DNA from: Halomonas sp. HL-48
GTDB taxonomy: Bacteria; Pseudomonadota; Gammaproteobacteria; Pseudomonadales; Halomonadaceae
NCBI RefSeq assembly: GCF_001314875.1
Contig: NZ_LJZS01000010.1
Span: 1 to 64,000, forward strand
DNA: 64,000 nt
Direction of reading: 5' to 3'
This document shows, piece after piece, positions 40,600-49,548 of the stretch. Within the stretch, counting starts at the first letter, position 1; the number at the start of each line of letters is the position of its first letter. The position numbers and the translations under genes are program-made. A model generated the notes under the pieces. That model saw only the letters and a program-made list of their open reading frames with translations, did no database searches and had not been told where the DNA came from.

Positions 40600-41061
40600 T
40601 TCGATTTCCTCGACGCAAAACAGCGAAACAATCCGCCTACTCTTCGAAAAACGCCTCTAGAATGCCAGCATTTATGCTTGATTACCGTACCCAAAACTAA
40701 CTAATCTAAACGTACATTGTGTTATTTGCCGCGTTTACCTCCCTTGATGCGTCAGCAGTAGCCCCATACCTCCAGCAGTGTTAAACACGACTTATATAGT
40801 CACTTTACAAAATACAGATCACGTCTATGCTTCACGTTCACAGTTTAGCCCCTTCAACAAGGACGACTATCGCCTACCGTTACAATTTTTAGCAAACAGT
40901 GTTCAAAAATCGTAAAGTCTGCTTAAATCTTGCGTAATTTAGCGTAAGTTTACTTTATGTATGAATATACAGTCTAGGCACCCCCGTTATCATGGGTTAT
41001 GGTTCATGGGTTTATTCGCTTTTGTTACTTTCAAATCACGAAATCGGCGGCCCATTTACCC
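40600..41061. other. AT-rich divergent intergenic region (462 bp)
   Basis: No gene: short frames near the LysR start overlap its promoter and look like nothing known. The sequence from about 40690 to 40980 is much AT-richer than its surroundings and should hold the promoters of the LysR gene and the M23 peptidase gene. No convincing -35/-10 pair or palindrome stands out. Confidence 0.5.
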
Positions 41062-42759
41062 ATGTTGCGAATCCTTCATTCGCTGCCCCGCACGCACAAA
41101 TTGTTATTGTTACCCGTAGCCACCATGGTTACCGTGCTGGGCACACAAAAATTATTAACGACATATCATGACCTTAACCAACCCCATGCTTCAATGGAAA
41201 GCGTTCTGGTCCCTCTTCCAAGCGATTCCGCCCCGGGTGTTCCTTCCTTACATAAAGAACGTACGCCCGTTGCCGATGCGATCGACCGCGCCTCCCGCGC
41301 CTTTGACGCTACCCGAGAAAATATTCCCCTCAGCGAGTTGAAAGCGACTGAAATCGTCGACCTTGGCGTTATCGACGGTGCCGAAGCCGACATCGATGTG
41401 CAAACGGCAGGCGTACTGATCCCCGACCCCGAGGCGATTAACGTCAGCACATTGAATGACGGCGCCCTGCACATGGCGATCGTGGTGGGCACTTTGACCA
41501 ATGGCATGCTGGACGTTGATGACGCGCCAGCTAATCAGCTTGCCGATGCCTCCAGCGACGCGACCTCCTATGAAGATTATGGCACCGACCTTTTCGGCGA
41601 TGTGTCTTTCCTCGATCTGGAACTAGCGGCTGAAGAGTCCTTCGTCCCAGAATGGGAAACTCACATCGTCGAATCCGGTGAAACCTTCGCTATTCTGGCG
41701 CAAAACCAGTTTGGCATGGGGTACAGCGAAGTCCTCCGGCTGCTTGACGAGGTCCCCGACCCGAAGATGCTCACGCACTGGCGTGCCGGGCATAGCTTCG
41801 ACTACCAGTTGGACGAGGAAGGCCGCCTGCTGTCGCTTCGCATGATGAAGAATACCCGCGAAGGGGTGCTGGTCGAGCGCGAAGATGACAACTACGCCAT
41901 CACCGGCATCGAGCGCCAGGGCGAACCTGTTCAGCGTCTGTATGCCGGTACCGTCAGCGGCAGCTTTGCACGTTCAGCCCAGTCGACGGGCCTCAACAGC
42001 AGCGCCGTCACGGAACTGACCCGCATTCTTGAGAAGAAACTCGATTTCCGCCGCGACAGCCGTCGCGGCGATCGTTTTCAGGTACTGGTCGAATCCGACA
42101 TGATCGAAGGCGAAACGCTGGATTCTCGTGTTCTGGCGGTAAAGTACCAGGGCGAGCGCATGGATATGACGGTGGTGCGGAACGCCAACGACGACAATTT
42201 TTACACGCCTGAAGGCAGCAGCCTGGACCCGGCCTTTGCGCGCCGGCCCTTTGAAGGCAATTATCGGTTGAGCTCAAATTTCAATCCGCAGCGCAAGCAT
42301 CCGGTCACCGGGCGGGTAAGTCCGCATAACGGCACCGACTTTGCCATGCCGATTGGCACGCCCATCACGGCTCCGGCCACCGGACGTGTCGAGCGTATTG
42401 GCAATCACCATGCTGCAGGGCGCTTTGTTGTCATCCGTCACGACAACGGCTACCGCACGCGGTACCTGCACCTTTCCGAGCCGCTGGTGAGCAAGGGCGA
42501 GCGGGTTGACATGGGCGAGCGCATCGCGCTTTCGGGCAACTCCGGCCGCAGTACCGGCCCGCACCTGCATTATGAGGTCATCGTCGACAACTCCCCGGTG
42601 AACGCCATGACCGTGGATCTACCTGAGAACACCAGCCTTGAGGGCGATACGCTGGTGGCGTTTCAGCGCCAGGCGGAACCCATGATGGCCGCGCTGGAAA
42701 GCGGCGAAACCGGCAACATCAGCCTGGTCGATAACGACGCAGAGGACGCTGACGAGTAA
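41062..42759 (+). CDS. M23 murein endopeptidase with OapA-type N-terminus (MepM-like)
   Basis: A 565-residue envelope protein: an N-terminal membrane anchor preceded by LPRTHKLLLLPV, as in MepM/OapA; an acidic linker (about 50-195); a LysM/OapA-like domain (about 200-290: WETHIVESGETFAILAQ); and a C-terminal LytM/M23 peptidase. The zinc ligands are His422 and Asp426 (HNGTDFAMP) and His503, with His501 (GPHLHYEV). It should cut peptidoglycan cross-links to allow growth. Start 41062 is favoured by similarity; an in-frame ATG at 40999 exists, and neither has a strong ribosome site. Confidence 0.88.
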   Translation: MLRILHSLPRTHKLLLLPVATMVTVLGTQKLLTTYHDLNQPHASMESVLVPLPSDSAPGVPSLHKERTPVADAIDRASRAFDATRENIPLSELKATEIVDLGVIDGAEADIDVQTAGVLIPDPEAINVSTLNDGALHMAIVVGTLTNGMLDVDDAPANQLADASSDATSYEDYGTDLFGDVSFLDLELAAEESFVPEWETHIVESGETFAILAQNQFGMGYSEVLRLLDEVPDPKMLTHWRAGHSFDYQLDEEGRLLSLRMMKNTREGVLVEREDDNYAITGIERQGEPVQRLYAGTVSGSFARSAQSTGLNSSAVTELTRILEKKLDFRRDSRRGDRFQVLVESDMIEGETLDSRVLAVKYQGERMDMTVVRNANDDNFYTPEGSSLDPAFARRPFEGNYRLSSNFNPQRKHPVTGRVSPHNGTDFAMPIGTPITAPATGRVERIGNHHAAGRFVVIRHDNGYRTRYLHLSEPLVSKGERVDMGERIALSGNSGRSTGPHLHYEVIVDNSPVNAMTVDLPENTSLEGDTLVAFQRQAEPMMAALESGETGNISLVDNDAEDADE

Positions 42760-42786
42760 GCAGGATAGCGTCTCGCAGCCAAACGG

Positions 42787-42813
42787 AAGCGCCACTTTAT
42801 GTGGCGCTTTTTT
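42787..42813 (+). terminator. Terminator of the M23 peptidase gene
   Basis: AAGCGCCAC (42787-42795) and GTGGCGCTT (42801-42809) form a 9-bp stem with a 5-nt loop, followed by a T-run on the plus strand. It lies between convergent genes. Confidence 0.88.
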
Positions 42814-42835
42814 GTGTCGGTCACCCTGGCGCCAT

Positions 42836-44470
42836 TCAGCCAGATAGCCGTAATGATTGATTAAGCGCCGATTCCACATCGGCATCGTGACCGTAAATAT
42901 CCGGGCGAAACTCAACCTCGCCCTCGGCATTGGGCCAGGCGGTCAAATAATGCAGCGCAATCGGCACGCGCTGGGGCAAATTCACCTGGCGGTCGCTGTC
43001 GCTGCTGGCCATCAGGCGCGTTAACTGCGCCGAACTGCCGGTATCCTGGAGCAGCAGCTGAGCAAACTGGGTGACGCCCTCCACCCTGACACAGCCCGAG
43101 CTCAGCGCGCGCCGGTGCTGCTGAAAAAGCCCCTGGGCAGGCGTGTCGTGCAGGTAGATCATGTGGTTATTGGGAAAACGCACCACCACGCGCCCAAGCG
43201 GGTTCGCGCTACCCGCCACCTGGCGCAGCATGATATTCCCCGGTCGCTGCCAGTCGACCGTGCCGGCATCCACCGGATTGCCGGAAAAATCCACGATCTG
43301 AATATTTTCGTCGGCGAGATAGCCGACATCCTCGCGCACCCGGGGCAAGACATCCTCGCGCAGAATAGTCGGCGGAATCGTCCAGCTAGGATTAACGGTC
43401 AGATGGGTAATCGCCGACTGGATCATCGGCGTCGCACGCTGCGGCGAGCCCACGATGACGCGGGTCTGCCAGTGCTCGCCGTTTGGCCGGGTGTAGTGCA
43501 GCCGGTAGCCCGCAAGATCAACCCATACGTTCGGCGCCGCATCCGGTTGAGCGCCCATCCAGCGGGCGCGTTCAAGATTGACCTTGAGCTGCTCGACCCG
43601 TGAAGACAACGGCACATTGAGCGCGCGACGCGTCTGCTCGCCGACGACGCCATCGTCCTCGAGCAGATGCCGGCGCTGGAAACGCTTTACCGCTGCGGCC
43701 AGCGACGCGTCAAACTGACGCTGGTCCGGAGCAGCGGCGCCGATTTGCGGGTAAGCCTCGGGATTGGCCGCCAGCAGGTGCGATTCGCCCCAATGGGTCA
43801 GCCGCCGACGCAAGGTAAGCACGTCGTCGTGTTGATCCCCCAACTGCAACGAGGCATCACGCCGGTCGAGATAAGGCACGCTGGACTGCGACGCACGCGA
43901 CTGGAAGTCTGCATAGGCCGCCTTTAGCTGGCGATACGCCGGGGAATCAGGACGCGCCTGATCAAGCACTGCCGCCATGTCCATCTGATTGACCGCCTCG
44001 ACCACCCGCGCCATCGAATAGCCACGCGATGGCCGCTCGCCATCCCACTGACTGCTCAGTTGGCGGGGATTCAGCTGTCCGCGGTTCAGGTCGTCCAGCG
44101 CCTGCAACAGCGCCTGACTGGCCTGTAGCTCAAAGGCCACCTGAGCCGCTGTCCCGGCTGCCTGGCTACGTTCAAACGCCCCCATCAAAGCCCCAGCCTC
44201 GTAATGGTCTGGATTGAGGCCGTCTTGCGCGAGCTCGTTGAGCCCGGCGATCAGCGCCGCCACACTTGCTGCATCCGTCCACACCGGCTGGTAGTCGCGG
44301 TACGCATAAAAGCGCTCGACGGGCAGCCGCTGATCACTTTGGGTCACACGCGCTTCCAGTGCCTCGCTCAAGAGCGGCGAGGCATCGCCCCCCGCGCTTC
44401 CGACCACGCCTACGCTCAGGCAAAGCGCCACCCCTATCGCCCATCGTCTTAATGGCTGCCGCTCGTTCAT
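42836..44470 (-). CDS. L,D-transpeptidase, YcbB (LdtD) type
   Basis: A 544-residue periplasmic enzyme: signal peptide (about 1-30), an N-terminal scaffold, a peptidoglycan-binding domain (about 210-285: VKRFQRRHLLEDDGVVGEQT), and a YkuD catalytic domain with HDTPAQGLFQQHRRALSSGC (catalytic Cys460). It makes 3-3 cross-links or attaches proteins to peptidoglycan. Length and order match YcbB. It is divergent from a second murein transpeptidase-fold gene. Confidence 0.92.
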   Translation of the reverse strand: MNERQPLRRWAIGVALCLSVGVVGSAGGDASPLLSEALEARVTQSDQRLPVERFYAYRDYQPVWTDAASVAALIAGLNELAQDGLNPDHYEAGALMGAFERSQAAGTAAQVAFELQASQALLQALDDLNRGQLNPRQLSSQWDGERPSRGYSMARVVEAVNQMDMAAVLDQARPDSPAYRQLKAAYADFQSRASQSSVPYLDRRDASLQLGDQHDDVLTLRRRLTHWGESHLLAANPEAYPQIGAAAPDQRQFDASLAAAVKRFQRRHLLEDDGVVGEQTRRALNVPLSSRVEQLKVNLERARWMGAQPDAAPNVWVDLAGYRLHYTRPNGEHWQTRVIVGSPQRATPMIQSAITHLTVNPSWTIPPTILREDVLPRVREDVGYLADENIQIVDFSGNPVDAGTVDWQRPGNIMLRQVAGSANPLGRVVVRFPNNHMIYLHDTPAQGLFQQHRRALSSGCVRVEGVTQFAQLLLQDTGSSAQLTRLMASSDSDRQVNLPQRVPIALHYLTAWPNAEGEVEFRPDIYGHDADVESALNQSLRLSG

Positions 44471-44579
44471 TGCCCACTCCTTGCGTTACTATGATCATCC
44501 CGACAATGCGGTGTACTTCCCTTTTATAATAGCCGGTTGGCATCAGCCTCACCGCGTGCCACTTGCAGGATGGACTTCT

Positions 44580-45302
44580 ATGATGCCACTTTTTTCGTCG
44601 CGTGCATGGCTTGCCTGCCTACCATTCACGTTATTGAGTCTGCCGCTTCACGCAGCCAGCTTTTTCAGCCAGGTCAATGCCGCCCCGCCTCACGGTGTTC
44701 TGCCCCTGCATCACCAGTTGCTCCAGCTTGCCCCCAGCGCCAGCCCGGAGGCACTCCGCCTGGCCGCCCAGGCGCTTAGCTGCCGCGATCCCCATGCAGA
44801 GCGCTTGGCCGTAATTGATTACTCGCTACCGTCAACTGAACCGCGCCTCTGGGTGTTCGACCTGGCGCAGCACGAGCTGATGTTCAAGGAGCTTGTCTCC
44901 CACGGGCAAGGGTCCGGCGATGCCGTGGCGGAAAACTTTTCCAATATTCCCGACAGCCATCAGTCGAGCATCGGCCTGTTCAAGACAATGAACAGCTACT
45001 ACGGCCGCAACGGCTACTCGCTGCGCCTTGAAGGACTGGAAGCCAACGTTAACGATAACGCCTTTGAGCGCGCCATCGTGATTCACGGCGCCGACTACGT
45101 CAGCGAAGCCTTCATCGATCAAACCGGGCGGCTAGGGCGAAGTCATGGCTGCCCGGCGGTTCGCGAAGAAGTGACCTACCCGCTGATCGACAGCCTGAAA
45201 GAAGACCACTATGTTTTCGCGTACTATCCGGATCAAGAATGGTTAGCCACGTCCCAGGTGATCAACTGCCCGAATACGCCGTCGCTCGCACAGCGCGACT
45301 AG
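44580..45302 (+). CDS. Murein L,D-transpeptidase catalytic-domain family protein (YkuD_2)
   Basis: A 240-residue exported protein with a signal peptide (about 1-24) and the YkuD_2 (PF13645) fold: LWVFDLAQHELMFKELVSHG, VIHGADYVSEAFI, and the catalytic RSHGCPAVREE with His189 and Cys191. The start at 44580 has CAGGA nine bases upstream; an adjacent ATG at 44583 is equivalent. Its closeness to the YcbB-type gene (110 bp, divergent) makes a peptidoglycan-remodelling locus. Whether it cross-links or modifies another substrate is not known. Confidence 0.85.
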   Translation: MMPLFSSRAWLACLPFTLLSLPLHAASFFSQVNAAPPHGVLPLHHQLLQLAPSASPEALRLAAQALSCRDPHAERLAVIDYSLPSTEPRLWVFDLAQHELMFKELVSHGQGSGDAVAENFSNIPDSHQSSIGLFKTMNSYYGRNGYSLRLEGLEANVNDNAFERAIVIHGADYVSEAFIDQTGRLGRSHGCPAVREEVTYPLIDSLKEDHYVFAYYPDQEWLATSQVINCPNTPSLAQRD

Positions 45303-45335
45303 CCGAATGGCAGGGCCGAATGGCAGGGCCGAATG
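45302..45335 (+). repeat. 13-bp tandem repeat, 2.6 copies
   Basis: The unit GCCGAATGGCAGG is repeated exactly twice and then partly (GCCGAATG) directly after the stop codon of the transpeptidase-fold gene. It is a short slippage-type repeat with no visible coding or regulatory role. Confidence 0.85.
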
Positions 45336-45435
45336 ACCGCCAAATCACCCGGAGGATAACGGTTCCAGACCTCGATGTGCCATGCTGGTAGCCACTTGGT
45401 GGTTTATCGATCACCCACTGCACGGAGGCAAGCCG

Positions 45436-46482
45436 ATGGTTCAACCCAAATCGTTAGACCTGGCCTTACAGGGGGGCGGCGCCCACGGTGCCTATACCTG
45501 GGGCGTCATTGATCGCTTACTGGCGGATGACCGCATCGAGATCGAGGGTATCAGCGGCACCAGCGCCGGGGCGATGAACGGCGTGGTGATGGCCGATGCC
45601 CTGACCCGCGGCAACAAGGAAACCGCCCGCACCGCCCTCCACGACTTCTGGCAGGCAGTCAGCCGTGCAGGCATGGCAAGCCCTATCCGACGCACGCCGC
45701 TTGATAAACTGACCGGCAACTGGAGCCTTGCGCACTCGCCGGGCTATATCGCCATGGACCTGATGAGCCGCCTGGTCTCGCCGTATCAGTTCAACCCATT
45801 AAACGTGAACCCGCTGCGTGAAATTGTCGCTGAGCGAATCGACTTTGACCGGGTTCGCCGCTGCGAGCAGCTCAAGCTGTTCGTGACGGCCACTAACGTG
45901 CGCACCGGTAAGCAACGGGTGTTCCGCCGCCAGGAGATGACCCTGGAAGCCATCATGGCGTCGGCCTGCCTGCCGTTTGTTTTCCAGGCCGTTGAAATTG
46001 ACGGGGAAGCCTACTGGGACGGCGGGTATATGGGCAATCCGGCGCTGTTTCCGCTGATGGAGGAATGTAGCGCCCGGGACATTCTGCTGGTTCAGATCAA
46101 CCCCATTCGCCGGGACACGGTCCCGACCACCGCTTCGGGCATCATGAACCGCCTCAACGAGATCACCTTCAATTCGGCGCTGATAAAAGAGATACGCATG
46201 ATCGCCATGCTGAAGCAGGTGCTTGACGCCCAGGGCATCGAGAACTGCTATCAGCAGGCACTGTTTCACCGCATCAGCGGCGAGGGCGCGCTGCAGGAGC
46301 TCTCTGTGTCCAGCAAGCTCAACGCCGAATGGCCTTTCCTGTGCCATCTGTTTGAACAGGGGCGCGCGGCGGCCGACCGCTGGCTGGAGGACAACATCGA
46401 CGCGCTGGGCCATCACTCGACGCTGGATATCGATGACGTCTATCTGGACGACAGCTCGGCGCCTGCCGAGGCACCAATATAA
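45436..46482 (+). CDS. Patatin-like phospholipase
   Basis: A 348-residue protein of the bacterial patatin/RssA type with a Ser-Asp dyad: oxyanion GGGAHG (13-18), nucleophile Ser43 in GTSAG, and Asp195 in YWDGGY. Patatins hydrolyse acyl esters of phospholipids. ATG 45436 with GGAGG upstream is chosen over 45382. No signal peptide, so it acts from the cytosol or at the membrane face. It is monocistronic; the next gene is reached after a 284-bp regulated leader. Confidence 0.9.
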   Translation: MVQPKSLDLALQGGGAHGAYTWGVIDRLLADDRIEIEGISGTSAGAMNGVVMADALTRGNKETARTALHDFWQAVSRAGMASPIRRTPLDKLTGNWSLAHSPGYIAMDLMSRLVSPYQFNPLNVNPLREIVAERIDFDRVRRCEQLKLFVTATNVRTGKQRVFRRQEMTLEAIMASACLPFVFQAVEIDGEAYWDGGYMGNPALFPLMEECSARDILLVQINPIRRDTVPTTASGIMNRLNEITFNSALIKEIRMIAMLKQVLDAQGIENCYQQALFHRISGEGALQELSVSSKLNAEWPFLCHLFEQGRAAADRWLEDNIDALGHHSTLDIDDVYLDDSSAPAEAPI

Positions 46483-46515
46483 GTCAAACCGCGTATGCCA
46501 GTGCCCAACAATGCA

Positions 46516-46530
46516 GCACGGGTCGGGTGC
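46516..46530 (+). promoter_or_regulatory. NtrC-type binding site
   Basis: GCAC-N7-GTGC (GCACGGGTCGGGTGC) matches the known NtrC enhancer spacing and half-sites. It lies 64 bp upstream of a -24/-12 promoter, in the position expected for a nitrogen-controlled enhancer. Confidence 0.6.
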
Positions 46531-46594
46531 TATCCCCTTGCATCATCCGATCTATTAAATGTAATTAGCTGATAAAAATAAAAAAACAACGCCA

Positions 46595-46610
46595 TGGCAA
46601 CCACTTTGCA
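46595..46610 (+). promoter_or_regulatory. Sigma-54 (-24/-12) promoter of the narK-type gene
   Basis: TGGCAACCACTTTGCA has the invariant GG and GC exactly 10 bases apart and TGGCA/TTGCA blocks of the sigma-54 consensus. Transcription would start about 46622, giving a 145-nt leader. Together with the NtrC-type site upstream it suggests control by nitrogen limitation. Confidence 0.75.
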
Positions 46611-46674
46611 TAGTATTGGGCAGTGGTGGTAGGCGTGGACCAGGCCCTTCTGGGTACGAGTGCGTCGAACCTGA

Positions 46675-46690
46675 CCTTCAATGAAGAAGG
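46675..46690 (+). promoter_or_regulatory. ANTAR-type hexaloop hairpin in the narK leader
   Basis: CCTTC and GAAGG form a 5-bp stem around AATGAA, a six-base loop with A at position 1 and G at position 4, the known recognition feature of ANTAR antiterminators. A second 5-bp hexaloop hairpin (CTGCG-TGATTG-CGCAG, 46714-46729) follows but lacks A1/G4. The downstream gene at 48186 encodes an NIT-ANTAR protein. I do not see the usual T-tailed terminator. Confidence 0.55.
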
Positions 46691-46766
46691 CATGTTCTCG
46701 TGAACCGATGACGCTGCGTGATTGCGCAGGGTATTGAACTCGTAATAGGACCCGTGAGGCCATCCC

Positions 46767-48119
46767 ATGGATATTCGCAACAAAGCCAACCGCATCCGGT
46801 TGCTCAATTTTTCGACGCCGCAAATGCGCGCGTTCCATTTTTCCTAGTTTGCTTTCCACCTTTGCTTTTTCGGCTGGTTCGGCATCGCCCCGCTCATGGC
46901 GGTGGTGCGCGAAGATCTTGCCCTTACCCAGACCCAGATTGGCAACACGATCATTGCTTCGGTCGCCATTACCGTCATCGTCCGCCTGGTGATTGGCGTA
47001 TTGTGTGACCGGCTGGGGCCGCGCAAAACCTATTCGGGGCTGCTGCTGCTCGGCTCGATCCCGGTCATGGGCATTGGCCTGGCCGATAGCTTCGAGACCT
47101 TCCTCATGGCGCGGCTCGCCATCGGCGCCATCGGCGCATCATTCGTGATTACCCAGTACCATACCTCTATCATGTTCGCGCCCAACGTCGTTGGCACAGC
47201 CAACGCCACCAGCGCGGGCTGGGGCAACCTGGGCGGGGGTACCACCCAGATCGTGATGCCGCTGATCTTTGCCGGCATGCTGATGCTGGGCGTCAACGAA
47301 GCCCTGGGCTGGCGGTTAGCCATGGTCGTGCCGGGCGTCGTGCTGTTCTTTACCGGCATTGCCTATTGGCTGTTTACCCAGGATGCCCCTGATGGCAACT
47401 TCGACGAGCTGCGCGCTCGCGGCGAGTTACCGCCCGCCAGTGGCGAACACGGCGCGCTACAAAGCTTTATCGTAGCGGCGAAGGATATTCGCGTATGGGC
47501 CCTGTTTGTGGTGTATGGCATTTGTTTTGGCGTAGAGCTGACGATCAACAACATTGCCGCGATCTACTTTTTCGATAATTTCGAGCTGACGCTTGCAACC
47601 GCCGGTATGATTGCCGGGCTATTTGGGCTGATGAATATTTTCGCGCGTACCCTGGGCGGCATGTTTTCCGATCTGTTCGCCAAACAGGGCGGCCTGAAAG
47701 GACGCGTGCGCTGGTTATTGGTGGCGCTGATTTGCGAAGGGATTGCGCTGGTTGCCTTCTCGCAGATGCATGTATTAAGCCTGGCCATCGGTATCATGCT
47801 GGTCTTCAGCCTGTTTGTGCAGATGGCCGAGGGCGCGACCTATGGCGTGGTTCCGTTCATCAATAAAAAGGCCCTGGGGGCAGTGGCCGGTATCGTCGGC
47901 GCGGGCGGCAACGTCGGTGCGGTGTCCGCTGCCTTTCTGTTCCGGAGCGAAAGCCTGACCTATCAGCAGGGGCTGCTCTATCTTGGCCTGGCGGTATTGG
48001 CGCTGGCCTCATGCGTGTTGCTGGTGCGCTTCAGCGATGCGCAGGAAGCCGAAGAAGCCATGGCCTATCGCGAGGCGGTGGGTGACGACACAGGTGCCGG
48101 TGCCCTATCGTTACGTTAA
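46767..48119 (+). pseudogene. narK: NarK/NasA-type nitrate-nitrite transporter with in-frame amber stop
   Basis: An MFS transporter of the nitrate/nitrite porter family, expected to import nitrate for assimilation. Reading from ATG 46767 (GAGG seven bases upstream) gives MDIRNKANRIRLLNF, then STPQMRAFHFS, a TAG at 46845-46847 (codon 27), and then FAFHLCFFGWFGIAPLM in the same frame. Relatives have Trp at that point, so TGG to TAG explains it. Restart at the ATG at 46896 would lose the first helix. The rest (12-helix layout, GNLGGGTTQIVMPLIF, GAGGNVGAVSAAFLF) is intact. It precedes nasR. Could be a true recent null, a polymorphism or a sequencing error. Confidence 0.85.
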
Positions 48120-48185
48120 ACGACGCCGACGGCGCGCCTTTACGCAGGTGCGCCGTCCTGGCGGTGAGCCACAAGGAAACGCACT

Positions 48186-49448
48186 ATGTCTTCAGCTCAA
48201 CAGTTACTGTTAACCGCCAAACGTTGCGATATCGACAACCTGACCCATCTGGCCACGACGTGCGACATTGTCGGCGATATCAGCCACTTCATCCATATGC
48301 TGCAGCGTGAACGGGGGGCGTCGACGATTTTTCTCGTCTCCCAGGGTGCGCGCTTCAAGGAGCGGCGTGCGACTTACCAGCAGCACAGTCAGGATGCTGA
48401 AGCCCTGATGCGCCGTCGGCTCGAGGCGTTGAGCCAGGAAGCCAGGCCTCAGGCGGCGGCCCGCCTACTGCGCCGGATTGCCACGGTTTGGGCCGCGCTG
48501 GACGAGCTTGGCGCATTGCGCCACGCCATCGACACCTTTGCCATTACTCCCGATGCGGCCACTCAGGCGTTTAACCAGTTGACCAGCGGGTTGCTGGCGA
48601 TCGTCTTCGAAGCCGCCGATACAGCCGTCGATCCGGATATCACCCGCGCGCTGGTGGCCATTTTTCATTTGATGCAGGGTAAAGAGTTGGCCGGGCAGGA
48701 ACGCGCCTGCGGTGCCTTTGGCTTTACCCAGGGGTACTTTGACGATGCCCACGGTGCCCTGCTCACCCAGCTTATCAATGACCAGCAACGCTGCTTTGAT
48801 ACCTTTGAGGAGTTTGCCTCACCCGACGCCCAGGAGTGCTGGCAGCAGGAACTGTCGCCGCGCACCCTGTCCGGCATCGGCCATTTGCGCGACATAGCCT
48901 GCCAGCGGCGTTCACATCCTGATTCGTCGGATTCGCTGGGAGAAACCTGGTACGAGCTGACCACCTTGCGTATCGACAGCATCAAGAACGTCGAGGACAC
49001 GCTCAATGCCCAGCTCACCGCGCTTTGCCATCGCAAGATCGATCAGGCCAACGCCGCGCTGGAAAAAGCCAAGACAGACCCCTGCACAAACACCCCGGCT
49101 CCCTGCGCACAGCTGCTGGCGTTGACCAGCGCCGAGCCGCTGGGCGACCTGACCGCCAGTGCGCTCAACTCGCCACTGGGCCGGTCGCTCATCGAGCTTA
49201 CCCAGGCCCAGTCCAGCCGCCTGCAAGGGCTCAGCGACGAGCTGGAAAACACCCGAAAAGCGCTGCGCGAGCGCAAGCTGATCGAGCGGGCGAAAGGCCT
49301 GATCATGGCTCACCAGGGAATGACGGAGGAAGAGGCTTATCGCTTTCTGCGTACCACCTCCATGAATCAGAGCAAAAGCATGGCGGACATGGCCCAGTCG
49401 ATTCTCGACCTTTCCACCATATTAAAGCGCAAGGAAGCCCAACCCTGA
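48186..49448 (+). CDS. nasR: Nitrate/nitrite-responsive antiterminator, NasR-like (NIT + ANTAR)
   Basis: A 420-residue cytosolic regulator with an N-terminal NIT nitrate-sensing domain (about 35-290; HMLQRERGASTIFLVSQG) and a C-terminal ANTAR RNA-binding domain (about 345-415; LIERAKGLIMAHQGMTEEEA). NasR in Klebsiella binds nitrate and then leader RNA hairpins to prevent early termination of the nas operon. An AAGGAAA site precedes the ATG. It follows the disrupted transporter by 66 bp and its likely RNA target lies in that gene's leader. Confidence 0.92.
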   Translation: MSSAQQLLLTAKRCDIDNLTHLATTCDIVGDISHFIHMLQRERGASTIFLVSQGARFKERRATYQQHSQDAEALMRRRLEALSQEARPQAAARLLRRIATVWAALDELGALRHAIDTFAITPDAATQAFNQLTSGLLAIVFEAADTAVDPDITRALVAIFHLMQGKELAGQERACGAFGFTQGYFDDAHGALLTQLINDQQRCFDTFEEFASPDAQECWQQELSPRTLSGIGHLRDIACQRRSHPDSSDSLGETWYELTTLRIDSIKNVEDTLNAQLTALCHRKIDQANAALEKAKTDPCTNTPAPCAQLLALTSAEPLGDLTASALNSPLGRSLIELTQAQSSRLQGLSDELENTRKALRERKLIERAKGLIMAHQGMTEEEAYRFLRTTSMNQSKSMADMAQSILDLSTILKRKEAQP

Positions 49449-49548
49449 AACACGCGACCCAGTCGTTTGCAGGCTTATGATTTGCACAATGGCGCTTCGT
49501 TAGCCATCCTGAGGGGATACTTATGGTTAACCGCAAGGAGCGCAAAGG

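Noticed and set aside
44580-45302. Duplicate of the YcbB-type L,D-transpeptidase
   Set aside because: It lacks the peptidoglycan-binding domain and belongs to the different YkuD_2 group, so it is not a duplicate.
46530-46859. 109-residue minus-strand frame over the narK leader
   Set aside because: It covers the sigma-54 promoter, the hairpin and the narK 5' end, has no ribosome site and resembles no family; it is a shadow.
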